DNA of 64,000 nucleotides from Ustilago trichophora (taxonomy: Eukaryota > Basidiomycota > Ustilaginomycetes > Ustilaginales > Ustilaginaceae), in assembly GCA_900323505.1 (NCBI GenBank), contig OOIN01000006.1, forward strand, positions 682,001 to 746,000, given 5' to 3'. Position 1 is the stretch's first letter. Every line of letters begins with the position of its first letter. The notes beneath the pieces were generated by a model, which was not told the origin of the DNA, did no database searches, and was given only the letters and a program-made list of their open reading frames with translations. Positions 1 to 9,979 of this stretch are shown one piece after another. A program made the translations under genes and the position numbers.

Positions 1-2
1 AG

Positions 3-236
3 GGCAAAATCGATGCTACATCCTTGCCGTCTGCTAGGGCTCTTGCAGAACTACCGCTACTCAGCGATCAAGAAGACGAAGACGAAGAGGATGGCACAGG
101 TCAAGGTGACACAGGAATGTTTTTGGGCTCGGCGATGTCTCTTCGCAAACGCCTAGAAGAGGGACAAAAAAGAAAGCCAAAACCGAGAGTCTCTACCATC
201 ACTATCAGTAGCAATTCGTCCGATGGCTCACCGTAA
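3..236 (+). CDS. C-terminal end of an unidentified protein (5' end outside window)
   Basis: The frame is open from the first bases of the window to a TAA at 234-236, so this is the 3' end of a gene that starts upstream. About 77 residues are visible. They contain an acidic Asp/Glu stretch, then a basic Lys/Arg-rich segment and a Ser/Thr-rich tail. No catalytic motif or domain can be recognised. It converges on the hydrolase gene that ends at 518. It could also be chance open frame, but composition and position fit a charged, disordered C-terminal tail of a nuclear or cytosolic protein. Confidence 0.45.
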   Translation, partial: GKIDATSLPSARALAELPLLSDQEDEDEEDGTGQGDTGMFLGSAMSLRKRLEEGQKRKPKPRVSTITISSNSSDGSP

Positions 237-517
237 AAAAAAAACCCCCAAACCCTCCTATCTCATTCCAAGCAGACTGTACTGCAAAGGCATACTCATA
301 CGCAATGATTTCTCCCTCCTTGCGCCAAAGAATCCCAAATATACCGTCATGTTGAACAAACGCGCCACCCTCACACACAGACACCCGCTCACGCCCAAAA
401 AAAAGAGCAAAGACATGGCATAAAGGTGACATCCGAAGCAAGAAAAAAAAACAAAAAAAAAACAAATACACAATACGGATACATAAAAGAAACACCGAGG
501 GCGCCGGCAGAGATGAA

Positions 518-2206
518 TCACAAACGAGACTTTGCATGTGGAGAAGATACCAAGATAGGAGGAGGTGTAGCTTTGACCTCGTCGGTATCCCAACTTGATT
601 TTTGTTCGGGGTCTTGTTGATGTTCTTTCGATGCTGCTGATGATGACGATAACGATGGAGAGGTGGGGGATGGGATTGTTGGTCTCGATGAAGGCGGTGG
701 TGGGATGGGGGAGGGCATGATTGTGGTTGACGTAATTGAAGGTCCTGTCGTTTGTGGCCTTTGTGACGGATGCGATGTTTCTGTCACCTGTGCCGCTCCG
801 CCCTGCTGGTTATGATTTGGACTGGCCCCCGCACTCGCCGACAAATATCTGGCATACGGACTAGCCTCTCCACTCGACGGGCCATTTTGCACATTTCTCG
901 AATCCAACCAAGGTGGACCCTGACCCTGTGCTGCCTGCCCACCCTGCCCACCCTGCCCACCTGCCGCTTGACCAGCGAGATTGTTATCCCACATCTGAGG
1001 CCCGACTCTACCCTGATGAAAATGGCTCGGATTGAACCTCGCCAGACCCAACGTATCCCTATCCCTAATCGCCGCAGCACTGAGCCCCATCTTGGTCAAC
1101 TCCGAGCGTTCCTGCAACCACTCTACGATCGCCTCTACCACCTGCGGGTAAAAGCCTCTGAAGAGGTGGTCGGCATAATCGATGAGTTTGACTGAACAGC
1201 TTCCCGGTCGACGATGTACTCCCGATAAAATGTTGCTGTAGGAAGCCACATCGGAAGCCGGGACGCTTTTATCTGCGGTACCGTGGATGAGAAGCACATC
1301 GGTATTGTAAGGAAACGCAAGGGCGATCTCGCGCGTTGGCCAGGCAGCAAACTGTTCCACCTGTTCCGGAAAGACATGCACCTCCTTATCCTGGCCCGCG
1401 ACGCGAGCCTGCCATCGAAAAAAGCCTTCTTGGGCAAAAGCAGGGAGGTAGACCGGATCGCGCTCGTGGATGTTGGCCATGTTGAACCTGGCACTAAGCG
1501 CAACGAAAAACGGCACTCTCAAATTGGGCGGTAGAGCATCCGGACAGTGCTTTGCGAACCATGCAAATCCATCCAAGCCACCTCGGCTGTGACCGATGAT
1601 GATCTCGACAGTATACTCCAATTTGGTCCTCAGATAGTCGACCACCGCCACCAGATCCTCGACATCGTCGGCGAGGTTCCCCATCGACCAAGTACCGGGG
1701 GTTTCACCGTTGGCACGGAAATCGAAGCGGAACGAATCGACGGGAAGTGCACGCGCGAGCTGTTTGTGGTAGATCTGATCCTTGTGCGCCAACACTCCGT
1801 GCAGAATGATGGCGATCTTGAGCCCTCGCGTATCGCGCTTGTCGATGGGGTAGATGGGATAGCCGCGACGCTTGAACGCCTGATCCTTGTGACGTAGACG
1901 CTGCATGGTGGCCGGGTCATCTTCGACGCTGAGCGATGGATTGTCGGGGTGCCGGTGATGGTGCGAGCTGGATGACGAGGGGTCGTTGGAGATGTCGGGT
2001 CGGTACGAGTATGAAGATGGGGAAGAGGGTTGGGAGTAGCGGAGAGGTTCGATGGGAGAAGTGGTGGAGCGAGAGGTGTACATGGGATGCGGCTCATGTT
2101 CCTGTGGATTGTGAGGTGGTAGGGCGATCTGAGCCAAAATGCCAACGATACCGATCGTCTCGCCTGTGGCGGTGGTCATGGGGATGTGGAGCTTTGTCTC
2201 TCTCAT
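518..2206 (-). CDS. alpha/beta-hydrolase (serine hydrolase) with disordered C-terminal tail
   Basis: A single-exon gene of 562 residues. An alpha/beta-hydrolase core lies at about residues 128-370: an oxyanion-type LHG near 135-137, a nucleophile elbow GHSRGG with Ser207, a probable acid in the segment LLIHGTAD (Asp312), and a probable catalytic His347 in DYADH. These fit an esterase, lipase or S33-peptidase-like hydrolase; the substrate cannot be read from the sequence. Residues 40-100 and about 400-562 are low complexity (Ser, Pro, Gly, Gln) and probably disordered. There is no clear signal peptide. The start is the first in-frame ATG; a second Met at residue 10 is an alternative. The gene converges with the partial gene at the window's left edge. 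Confidence 0.85.
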   Translation of the reverse strand: MRETKLHIPMTTATGETIGIVGILAQIALPPHNPQEHEPHPMYTSRSTTSPIEPLRYSQPSSPSSYSYRPDISNDPSSSSSHHHRHPDNPSLSVEDDPATMQRLRHKDQAFKRRGYPIYPIDKRDTRGLKIAIILHGVLAHKDQIYHKQLARALPVDSFRFDFRANGETPGTWSMGNLADDVEDLVAVVDYLRTKLEYTVEIIIGHSRGGLDGFAWFAKHCPDALPPNLRVPFFVALSARFNMANIHERDPVYLPAFAQEGFFRWQARVAGQDKEVHVFPEQVEQFAAWPTREIALAFPYNTDVLLIHGTADKSVPASDVASYSNILSGVHRRPGSCSVKLIDYADHLFRGFYPQVVEAIVEWLQERSELTKMGLSAAAIRDRDTLGLARFNPSHFHQGRVGPQMWDNNLAGQAAGGQGGQGGQAAQGQGPPWLDSRNVQNGPSSGEASPYARYLSASAGASPNHNQQGGAAQVTETSHPSQRPQTTGPSITSTTIMPSPIPPPPSSRPTIPSPTSPSLSSSSAASKEHQQDPEQKSSWDTDEVKATPPPILVSSPHAKSRL

Positions 2207-4705
2207 GTTTGCAGATTGCAGAGGCGGGTCGTGGTCAGAGGCAGAAGCTGAGGGTGGATTGCAGAGACAAAGAGCTGGCGTGTGACGGTCTCCCCGTCGT
2301 GTTTATCAAGGGCGAGGAAGATTGCAATGTGGACGATGGTGTAGTTGTGTAAGACCTGTGCCGCGTCTGTGTCAAAGGTGTGCTGTACGGGAGGTTCTAC
2401 TACATAGACGGTGAGGCCGAATGTGGGCCTTGCTACGGTGGTATCAAAGGCCCAGCCTGATACAATTCGATCCGAAAATGGCCTGTCGGAAAAGGCGCAA
2501 CGATGTGTCAATCTTCTCTAGGGTCTGTTGGTGATCGCCTCGCAAGGTCGCAAGATGCTTGGCTGTGGTGCGAGGTGACGGTGCTGGAAACGGCGTTGAC
2601 GATTACAAGAGTGAAACAGGAAGGGCTCTTGCTTGCCCAGCTAGGCCAGCAGTAATGGTCGTAGTCGGTTGACTGTAGAAAGAACGTTTCTAGACTGTGT
2701 GAGGAAGCAATGTCGACAGGTAACAGAGGCGCAAGTTGAGGGCGTAAAGAAGGTGGACCGGATGTTCTGCGCTGAAGGCGACGCTGAGTGGTAACCTTGA
2801 CGAAGAAGAAGAACAGGAAGACCCAACTGCCAAATTGTGGAAGCGAGGAATGCTTTGAAGAGCTACTAGCTGGGTGATGCGTGTGGAAGCGAAAAGGAAA
2901 AAAGAAAAAAGGAGAAAAAGGATGGACTGTTGGGCGGCGTTCGGTGGGATGATGGTAAAGAGACACACGGCGATCCAAAAACAAGCTGCCAAGTTGCAAG
3001 TTGATGATGAGAAAGAAGTAGTAGAAAGCTACGGCGAAGAAAGTTGGTTGAAAGGTGTCCGCTTTGCTATGTAGGCCACTTTTTCATGAGCGTGCGGTTG
3101 GTGGTTCCCTGCAAAATGTGGGGGAGAAAGACAGAAGAGAGAGAGAGAGAGAGAAAAATGTCAGCTGAGCGCTGTCTCAAAAAGCAGGGTTCCCAACTGG
3201 ACCCTCGCCTTTGCTCACACACACGCGGGACTTCCCGCCCATCAAACACAAACACACACTCACACACAGACCAGAAGAAAATGACAAAAAAAAATCCCCA
3301 AATTTTGCACACAACAGCCTTCTCGACAGCCGATTTTGTCTTTCAGAGAGCTTTTGCCCCGCAAAACTAACCCTCAAGCCAACAAAAGAAGCTTTAAGTG
3401 TTGTCCATCAAAGAGTCACAGAGGGGCAGTTGAAGGAGAAAAGGGCAGAGACATGAATGGTAAAGGGCGTCAACAATAGCGCAGCAGCTTTCATTACCGG
3501 CCTCGGTCTTGAGCCGATTAACTTATTTCAAGTAGACATGCGAGCTGGTCGGTAGCTTTAATGACCGGCAGTAACCGACAGATTTTCTCATCCTTTCAGA
3601 GGTGGGTTTTCGGAGGCACCGACGTAGGTTGATACTACAGTAGATTGTCACATCCTTGCAGACCGACGGAATGATCACGGATCACCTCGGCCAGAACCAT
3701 GCGATGCGACAAGCTTGCAACGAGAAGATGGATCGAATGCCGACTTTTGCAAAGCCATCCGAGTAGCAACATGTTGTCAATATCGCGTTGCGGCACAACG
3801 TAGAGTGAGCCGAGATGTATGTCGTTCTGAAGATCCAGCCGCTGTTGCCGCCAGACCGTGACAGACAGTCTGATTCGAGTGCTTTGCCTTGAGACCATCG
3901 CTGATGCTGTGTGCATTTCGGAGACGCCGATGGATAGCCGCGTCTCCGGTCCCACAGTCAGTCCGCCACTGTACGCTTCTGGACAAAATCATCCTTTGTT
4001 TCGGCGCTCGAATCTACATCGGCTCTCCCGTTCCGCTTTGTCACCTAGGTTTCATGACATGACATCGTCATCCGACAAGGACAAGTACATTGGCTTTGCT
4101 TCAGGCGACGAGTCCGTCGGAGTTAATCCAGTGCGCCCTGTCTGTGTGTGTGTCTCTCTCCTTTCAGCTACTCTTCCGTTGCCGTGCGTCTGCAATGTTG
4201 CATGATACTCGACCATCGATGCATGGCATCGAGATGCTGGTCACAGCGTCGTTCAGTGGAAAGTTGAGGTCTCGGAGTAACATCATCTCCCGATCCTCCC
4301 GACCAAAACTTTAAAATCGGGACATCCTCCGCAACCCGAAAAACGTGCAACGAAATTTCTCTTTCTCTTGGTGCTGCATCAAAAGCCTCTTTTTCTTTTT
4401 GCGAAAAATTCCCAAATCCCAGACGAGAAAGGGTCCTCTCCTTCCATCACCGCATTCTGGAACCCCGCAACCTACCTTGTTCTTCTTCTTCGCCGTCATC
4501 ACCACCACCACTACCACCACCACCGTTGCACCTATTTGAACCATTTACCTGCTAAAGATTGGGCACCACTGGTCCGAATCGCCCTTTTCACACGGTCTCT
4601 CTTTCCAACGCCCGTATCAAGGATCGATCTTAATCCTGCAACTCATCCTTGCATCTAGTGGCACCACTTTCCCTTCACACCCCTCTCCCCATCCCAACAC
4701 ACACC
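2207..4705. other. intergenic region, no gene recognised
   Basis: About 2.5 kb between the divergent hydrolase (-) and DUF2423 gene (+), presumably holding both promoters. It contains a GA repeat near 3135-3153 and CA-rich tracts near 3220-3270. Several open frames exist on both strands, but they have biased low-complexity composition and no recognisable domain. Confidence 0.5.
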
Positions 4706-5092
4706 ATGGCCAAATCTCTCAGATCGAGCGCCAAGCTCAAGGCACGAAACGTGAAACGTCACAATCCCAAATCCGATTACGCCGTTGCTGAAGCTGCCCG
4801 AGTCAACGCTCTCTCCACCCGTCTTGCGGCTGGGCTGAAGAAGGACAAGGTTCCCATCGATTCCTCCAACACCGAACAAGATGGAGAAGAAATGAAGGAT
4901 GTTCTTGAACAAATCGAGAACAAAGAGGATTCACAGGTAGAGGTTAAGGTCTCCACTTCAGGACCGAGAAATTCACGAAGAGAATCATATCGAAAGAGTA
5001 AAGGCCTTACACCTTTCAAGAATAAAGGCGGTAACAGTCTCTTTGACGCACATAAGAGTAAGAATGGTGGTAAACCTAAACGTAGACGTTGA
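4706..5092 (+). CDS. DUF2423 small basic nucleolar/ribosome-biogenesis protein (LLPH/Ybl028c type)
   Basis: A protein of 128 residues. The N-terminus begins MAKSLRSS followed by a Lys/Arg-rich helix, which is the hallmark of the DUF2423 family (yeast Ybl028c, animal LLPH). Family members associate with nucleolar pre-60S particles. The middle is acidic, and the C-terminus ends in a basic KPKRRR-type nuclear/nucleolar tail. The start is the ATG in the context CACCATGG at 4706, because the family's MAKSLR begins exactly there; an upstream in-frame ATG at 4649 would add a poorly conserved leader. The downstream neighbour is the nested transposon pair, which begins about 300 bp past the stop and leaves the gene intact. 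Confidence 0.85.
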   Translation: MAKSLRSSAKLKARNVKRHNPKSDYAVAEAARVNALSTRLAAGLKKDKVPIDSSNTEQDGEEMKDVLEQIENKEDSQVEVKVSTSGPRNSRRESYRKSKGLTPFKNKGGNSLFDAHKSKNGGKPKRRR

Positions 5093-5397
5093 TCTGGAAT
5101 CATTCATCCATTCATAGGAGCTTATCACTTCGCACTTTCGATCCCATTGATCCACCCCCCTTCCATCTCTCGTTTCTCTACATCGCTCTCGTTCTTCCTT
5201 CTAAAGGCCTCTACTCTTCGATCAACCTTTCCACATCGTACTTGTACTATATATCTCAACTCTTTTTTCTCGCTTCACTCTTCAATGCTCACCTTTTAGT
5301 CTTCTTTCTTTTGTCTGTCTCCTTCCAAACGTCTCATGACACCCAACCCAACACCTCATGCAGCGCAAACACACACACACAGAACAACGCCAACAAG
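5093..5397. other. 3' flank of DUF2423 gene up to transposon insertion point
   Basis: About 300 bp of pyrimidine-rich sequence with a short CA repeat near 5369-5380, ending at the TA target dinucleotide of the outer transposon. No gene seen. Confidence 0.5.
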
Positions 5398-5399
5398 TA

Positions 5400-5440
5400 A
5401 CGTAATTCATGTATTAGTCGCGCGCCCGTATTAGTCGCGC
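5400..5440 (+). repeat. left terminal inverted repeat of outer transposon
   Basis: Contains two copies of the 14-mer GTATTAGTCGCGCG at 5411-5424 and 5428-5441, a 17-bp period, starting at base 12 of the element. They are probably paired transposase-binding sites. Confidence 0.9.
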
Positions 5441-5449
5441 GTTCTCCTA

Positions 5450-5495
5450 ACGTAATTACAGTAGTTCCGACGCATATGTAGTTCCGACGCGTTTT
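5450..5495 (+). repeat. left terminal inverted repeat of inner transposon
   Basis: 46 bp, identical to the reverse complement of 7649-7694. It contains two copies of GTAGTTCCGACGC at 5461-5473 and 5478-5490. The period is 17 bp and the first copy starts at base 12, the same layout as in the outer element. Confidence 0.92.
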
Positions 5496-5624
5496 TGAGT
5501 ATGAAATCAAATCTGATGGTAGTACACATCGTGATGATGAGCACGGCTGTTATGAGGTGCAAACAACATGAGACTTGGATTGCGCGTACATGAGATGCTA
5601 TGGTACATACTGAAGAGGCTGAAG

Positions 5625-7466
5625 TCATGTGTGCCTGCGAGATGGGCCAGCAACAGGAAGCAGTTCGAAGAAGCCAAAGGGATCTTCCTCGTCATCTCTG
5701 ATGGCCGACAGAGGCTCACTTTCACTGAGCTCATCATCCAGATTCTGCATGGATGGTGTTGTGAGCGTGCTTGATGATGACAAAAGAGCCTCGTCACCAT
5801 CAATACCTGCTTCGTCGCGATCAGCAGCAGCTGCAGCTGATGGAGGTACAACCTCCGTATCCACCTGCCTGCCCTTCCCCTTCGACTGTGATGAGCTTCC
5901 TATGCCCTTTGTCACCAACTCTCGTTCTGCATGCTCTCGAGTGATCATGACATCCTTCGACAGCACTCGCTGATCACCCTTTGCCTTGACACGACGTACC
6001 TTTTGAGCCAATTTCTTGCTGTGATTCTCTTGGACATGAAGTACCGTGTTTTCGGCCTCCAGGATCGCAATTGATGCATGTGCTTGCTCGTTTGCTTGTA
6101 GCACGGCCCTCTTGAGACGTCGGGCTCTCCGGATATCCGGTTCGTTCCTGAATGCATCCAGCGTGGCGTTCATGGCTGCATCCGATGCAGGAACGGCGAC
6201 TTCCTGCAGCGGGGTTTGTGTTTCTTGAGGAACGGGCGTGCAATGGCCTGGAAGCCGAGCGATAACCTTGTCCGGACTTGGGCTCATGGTAATTCCGGAG
6301 TCCACAAATGCCTTACGCACAGCAGACTGTGTCAGAACCTGTTCCCGAGCCTGTGCATAGAATGTGGCAAAGAGCGCCTTGTCGATTGTGTCCACGTGCT
6401 GTGCAGCTTCATTAACGGCATGCTGATACCGGCCTTTCAAAGGCCGAAAGATCGAGACATCCAGTGGCTGCATCACATGTGTTGCATGGGGTGGAAAGAG
6501 GAATGGTATTATGTGTCGAGACCACAGTGCATTGCAGAACTCAACGCTGGTGTGAGAGCCGTGACCGTCCAGTATGAGAAGGCGCCATGCTGATGGTGGC
6601 GATGGCGTAGTGGAGGGGTCAAAGATGGTTTCAACCCATTGGACGGCAAGCTCGTTGTTGGTCCAGCCGTTGTTTGACTTGGCGAATCGCCATGTGGCCG
6701 GAACATCCTCCATTCGCCGCTGTTCTCCGACTGTATGAACACGGCCTTTGGTAATGACAAGCGGCGGAAGTACCTGACCAGCACTTCCGATGCACTCAAT
6801 CACAGTTGCAGATTCCCGGTTGCCTGGCTGAGCCTTGAAGGATGCAGCTTGATCACCGGAAGGCACAACCACTCGCTCTCTGCCGCCGACACCAAACATG
6901 AACCCTGTTTCATCCATGTTGTATATGTTTGTTGATGAGACATTGTATTCACACAGTATGGCAGCCAATTGAGTGAACCATTGTTGAATGCTGGCCTCGT
7001 CTGTGCCTGTGAGCCGTGCATTGTCGAGGCATCGAGACCAATGAGACTTGATTTCAGGATGCCGAAGCAGGAACGACTGCAGCCATGCATGGCTGAGCTT
7101 AACCAGCGTGCCGCCGGCAGGCAAAGGCCGAGACACGGCGTTTGCATACTGCATCACAACGGCGGGCGTCAGAGGGAAGCCGCTGCAGGCACAACGCTGG
7201 ATGTGTGTGATGACAGCGTTCTCGGCGGCACATGTAAGTGCCTGTTGAGCTTCATTGGCGGCCTTTTTGTTCTGCCGGCCCGACATCCGGTGGCGTAGCG
7301 TCGATTCTGAGACATTGTGGGCAGCCGCTGCTTTGCGAATGCTGTTGTGCTGGCCCTGCTCAAGCTCACTGATGGCCAGCTGCAAGTGTCCCTCACGCTG
7401 GTCTCGCTTGCTCGCCGTTGCAGCTCGATACGTCACAGACCGTTTTGACAGAGGGTTGCGTGGCAT
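5625..7466 (-). CDS. pogo/Fot1-like transposase of inner element
   Basis: 613 residues, intact. A Psq-type helix-turn-helix lies at about 25-60 (SIRKAAAAHNVSESTLR), followed by a CENP-B-type HTH at about 80-145. The DDE-1 superfamily endonuclease core follows. Its aspartates are visible as a DDD triad: Asp185 in NMDETGF, Asp300 in ILDGHGSH and Asp336 in MQPLDVS, as in pogo-group transposases. The C-terminal part is Lys/Arg-rich, then acidic and Ser-rich. Known role of the family: cut-and-paste transposition into TA. All three acidic residues are present and no frame break is visible, so the enzyme is potentially active. Confidence 0.93.
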   Translation of the reverse strand: MPRNPLSKRSVTYRAATASKRDQREGHLQLAISELEQGQHNSIRKAAAAHNVSESTLRHRMSGRQNKKAANEAQQALTCAAENAVITHIQRCACSGFPLTPAVVMQYANAVSRPLPAGGTLVKLSHAWLQSFLLRHPEIKSHWSRCLDNARLTGTDEASIQQWFTQLAAILCEYNVSSTNIYNMDETGFMFGVGGRERVVVPSGDQAASFKAQPGNRESATVIECIGSAGQVLPPLVITKGRVHTVGEQRRMEDVPATWRFAKSNNGWTNNELAVQWVETIFDPSTTPSPPSAWRLLILDGHGSHTSVEFCNALWSRHIIPFLFPPHATHVMQPLDVSIFRPLKGRYQHAVNEAAQHVDTIDKALFATFYAQAREQVLTQSAVRKAFVDSGITMSPSPDKVIARLPGHCTPVPQETQTPLQEVAVPASDAAMNATLDAFRNEPDIRRARRLKRAVLQANEQAHASIAILEAENTVLHVQENHSKKLAQKVRRVKAKGDQRVLSKDVMITREHAERELVTKGIGSSSQSKGKGRQVDTEVVPPSAAAAADRDEAGIDGDEALLSSSSTLTTPSMQNLDDELSESEPLSAIRDDEEDPFGFFELLPVAGPSRRHT

Positions 7467-7648
7467 AACAGTGGTTGATATTGCTGAGTGATGGTGTCAA
7501 AAGGTTGTTGTAAGCAGTTGATGATGGAACGGCGATGGTGGAGATGGGGTCCAAGAACTTGGGATGGTGGGGCTCATGCAAGGAACAAACAATGTGCTCA
7601 CGATCATGCAGGCCACTACCATCACGTGTTGAATTAATCTCACATTCG

Positions 7649-7694
7649 AAAACGCGTCGGAACTACATATGCGTCGGAACTACTGTAATTACGT
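7649..7694 (-). repeat. right terminal inverted repeat of inner transposon
   Basis: Perfect 46-bp inverted copy of 5450-5495, followed by the TA target dinucleotide at 7695-7696. Outer-element sequence resumes at 7697. Confidence 0.92.
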
Positions 7695-7820
7695 TACCTT
7701 GAAATCGATCCTGATGGTAGTACTTGGCATGATCGTGAGCACGGCCCTCGGTGAATGGAACAACATTAAACTTCAATGACAATCACATGAGACATTAAGG
7801 TACATGATGACTGAGTCAGG

Positions 7821-9683
7821 CTAGAGCTTGACACGAGATGAGCTTGCCACAGGAACATTGTCATAGAAGCAGGCTGGATCAATATCATTGTCTTCGATGG
7901 GGCTGAGAGGCTCACCATCATCAAGCATGTTGATAATCTCCGGCACTGCTGATGTAGTTGGGTTGGTTGATGATGCTGAGGCACTGTTGTTGTGATCAGC
8001 ACATGCTTTGTCGCCATCACTGATCATAGCAGAAGGCGGTAGTGCTGCCCGCTTCTCCTGCTGTCGCTGTTTCTTCCTCCGTTCCTGCTTCTGCCGAGCA
8101 GCAATTGCCGGCTTCTTTCGGACCAACTCCTGCTCTGCATGCTGGCGAGTGATCATGATGTCTTTGGATAATATCATCTGCTCGCCAACCTTCTTCTTAC
8201 CCTTCGTTTTCTTGGCTGCTTGTCGTCGCCGCTCCTCCTGTTCCTGAAGAAGCTTATTCTCAGCTTTTAGCACTGCGATTGATGCATGTGGACCTTCAAA
8301 CGCCTGCATGAGTGTGTTTTTGATTGAAGAGGCATCCCGAGGATTTGGTTCGTGCCTGAAGGAGTCAAGCACCGAGCTAACCGCCGTACTTGTTTGCGGA
8401 GGAAGGTGTTCCTGCAGCGGCGATTGTTGTGGTGTTCCTGTCCGTTGAGCTTGTTTGTGCCCAGCAAGTCGGCTCAGTACCTTCTCGGCGTTAGGTCTGA
8501 CAGCAATTCCGCAGTCGGCAAATGCTTTCCGGGCTGCAGTTGGCGTAAGAGCCTTCTCTCGTGCCTGGGCGTAGAATGTAACAAACTGAGATCGATTAAC
8601 ATCCGACACTGATTGTGGCGCAAGGTTGTTTATTATCTGCTTGTAAGCAGCACTGACAGGACCAAACACCGAGACATCAAGCGGCTGCATGATGTGTGTT
8701 GAATGAGCCGGGAAGCAGAACGGAATAATGCGACGATTCCATGCAGCAACCAGAAACTCGGTACTGGTGTGTGAATTGTGGCCGTCAATGATCAGCAAAC
8801 GCCACTGTGATGGCGTTGAGGGCGTAGTGTTGGCGTCAAACACTGTTTTCAGCCAATCAACAGCAAGCTCTTGAGTTGTCCAGCCTCTGTCGGTCTTTGC
8901 AAAGTGCCATGATGCAGGAACATTTGCCATTTTCCGGTGTTCGCCAACCATGTGGCTTGCGCCTTTGGTGATGATCACGGGCAGAAGTACCTGACCGCCC
9001 GTTCCGATGCATTCAATTGCCGTAGCTGACTCTCGGGTTCCTGGCTGTGCCTTGAAGCGAGCTGCTTGATCACCGGAAGGTACAATTACCCGCTCGGAAC
9101 CACCTTGACCAAACCTGAAGCCGGTTTCATCCATATTGAAGATATTCGTTGATGCCACACTGTATTCATTCACAATATTACCCAATTGCTGGTACCATTG
9201 TTGTATTCCATGCTTGTCTGTTCCAGTGAGCTGGGCATTGTCAAGACACCGGGACCAATGAGAGCGAATGCTTGGATGCCGAAGTAGGAACCCTTGGAGC
9301 CAATTCCGTCCGACGTTGGGGGCATCACTGCAGCCGGGGATGCCATGTGAGACAGTGTTTGCATAGTCCCTGATCTGCGCTGGTGTCAAAGGAAAGCCGC
9401 TGCAGGCACAGCGCCGTATGTGTTCTAGAAGCGCTGTCTCTGCTGCCGGCGTGAGTGCCTGCATGGAAGCGTGACCTTCTTTTATAGTTGGAACACCAGA
9501 AAGTCGGCCACGCAGGGTTGATTCAGGCACATTGTTTGCAGCCGCAGCTTTACGGATGCTGGAGTATGTTCCATTGCCTAGCTCAGCTGCCGCTTGTTGA
9601 AGCCGAGCTTCTTGTTGGTCATGATCAGCGGCACGAGCAGCTCGAGATGTTGTGGAGCGCTTGGAAACTGATGGTGTAGTCAT
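7821..9683 (-). CDS. pogo/Fot1-like transposase of outer element
   Basis: 620 residues, intact. It has the same order as the inner transposase: Psq HTH (about 25-60), CENP-B HTH (about 80-145), then a DDE-1 core with Asp185 (NMDETGF), Asp300 (IIDGHNSH) and Asp336 (MQPLDVS). The catalytic residues fall at identical positions in both proteins, while the intervening sequence and especially the C-terminal tail (Lys/Arg-rich, KKKQRQQEKR-like) differ clearly. These are two related families, not two copies of one family. Start at the ATG at 9681-9683; no upstream start is needed to complete the HTH. Confidence 0.93.
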   Translation of the reverse strand: MTTPSVSKRSTTSRAARAADHDQQEARLQQAAAELGNGTYSSIRKAAAANNVPESTLRGRLSGVPTIKEGHASMQALTPAAETALLEHIRRCACSGFPLTPAQIRDYANTVSHGIPGCSDAPNVGRNWLQGFLLRHPSIRSHWSRCLDNAQLTGTDKHGIQQWYQQLGNIVNEYSVASTNIFNMDETGFRFGQGGSERVIVPSGDQAARFKAQPGTRESATAIECIGTGGQVLLPVIITKGASHMVGEHRKMANVPASWHFAKTDRGWTTQELAVDWLKTVFDANTTPSTPSQWRLLIIDGHNSHTSTEFLVAAWNRRIIPFCFPAHSTHIMQPLDVSVFGPVSAAYKQIINNLAPQSVSDVNRSQFVTFYAQAREKALTPTAARKAFADCGIAVRPNAEKVLSRLAGHKQAQRTGTPQQSPLQEHLPPQTSTAVSSVLDSFRHEPNPRDASSIKNTLMQAFEGPHASIAVLKAENKLLQEQEERRRQAAKKTKGKKKVGEQMILSKDIMITRQHAEQELVRKKPAIAARQKQERRKKQRQQEKRAALPPSAMISDGDKACADHNNSASASSTNPTTSAVPEIINMLDDGEPLSPIEDNDIDPACFYDNVPVASSSRVKL

Positions 9684-9869
9684 TGCAGGGTCAGGAATGC
9701 TGGAAAGAAGGTTAGATTGCAGATGTAAGGGTCAGGTGGTGGTGATGACGATGGCAAAGGTTGGATCGATATACAAGATGGTGGGGCTCATGCAAGGTAC
9801 AAACACAGTGGAGGCCATCATGCAAGGCACTACCACCAGGCACGGTGGGGAATTTTGGAATTCGTCGAT

Positions 9870-9910
9870 GCGCGACTAATACAGGCGCGCGACTAATACA
9901 TGAATTACGT
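9870..9910 (-). repeat. right terminal inverted repeat of outer transposon
   Basis: Inverted copy of 5400-5440 with one mismatch, followed by TA at 9911-9912. A run of 17 C (9945-9961) follows just outside the element. Confidence 0.9.
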
Positions 9911-9944
9911 TATTTTCTTTCAAACGTAATTGATTAACACTCAA

Positions 9945-9961
9945 CCCCCCCCCCCCCCCCC
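9945..9961. repeat. poly-C tract (17 nt)
   Basis: Uninterrupted C run between the transposon end and the stop codon of the SPX-ankyrin gene, probably in its 3' untranslated region. Confidence 0.8.
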
Positions 9962-9979
9962 TCCGACGACCAAAACGCT

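Larger units (their letters stand above)
5450..7694 (-). mobile_element. inner pogo-like DNA transposon (complete, nested)
   Basis: The terminal inverted repeats at 5450-5495 and 7649-7694 are 46 bp and identical. The element is flanked by TA at 5448-5449 and 7695-7696. It is 2245 bp long and contains one intact transposase on the - strand. Perfect inverted repeats together with an uninterrupted 613-codon reading frame indicate a recent insertion. It landed inside another element of the same superfamily whose transposase is clearly related but diverged. Confidence 0.93.
5400..9910 (-). mobile_element. outer pogo-like DNA transposon, interrupted by a second element
   Basis: Ends at 5400-5440 and 9870-9910 are inverted repeats of 41 bp with one mismatch, beginning ACGTAATTCATG. 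The element is flanked on both sides by TA (5398-5399 and 9911-9912), the target duplication expected for Tc1/mariner/pogo transposons. Its own transposase is on the - strand at 7821-9683. A second complete element (5450-7694) sits just inside its left end, also at a TA. Removing that insertion leaves an element of about 2.26 kb, almost the size of the inner one. The insertion point lies between the left inverted repeat and the transposase, so the coding sequence was not broken. Confidence 0.93.

Noticed and set aside
2508..2999. 163-codon minus-strand open frame upstream of the hydrolase
   Set aside because: Low-complexity Phe/Ser/His composition, no domain, and it sits in a promoter region.
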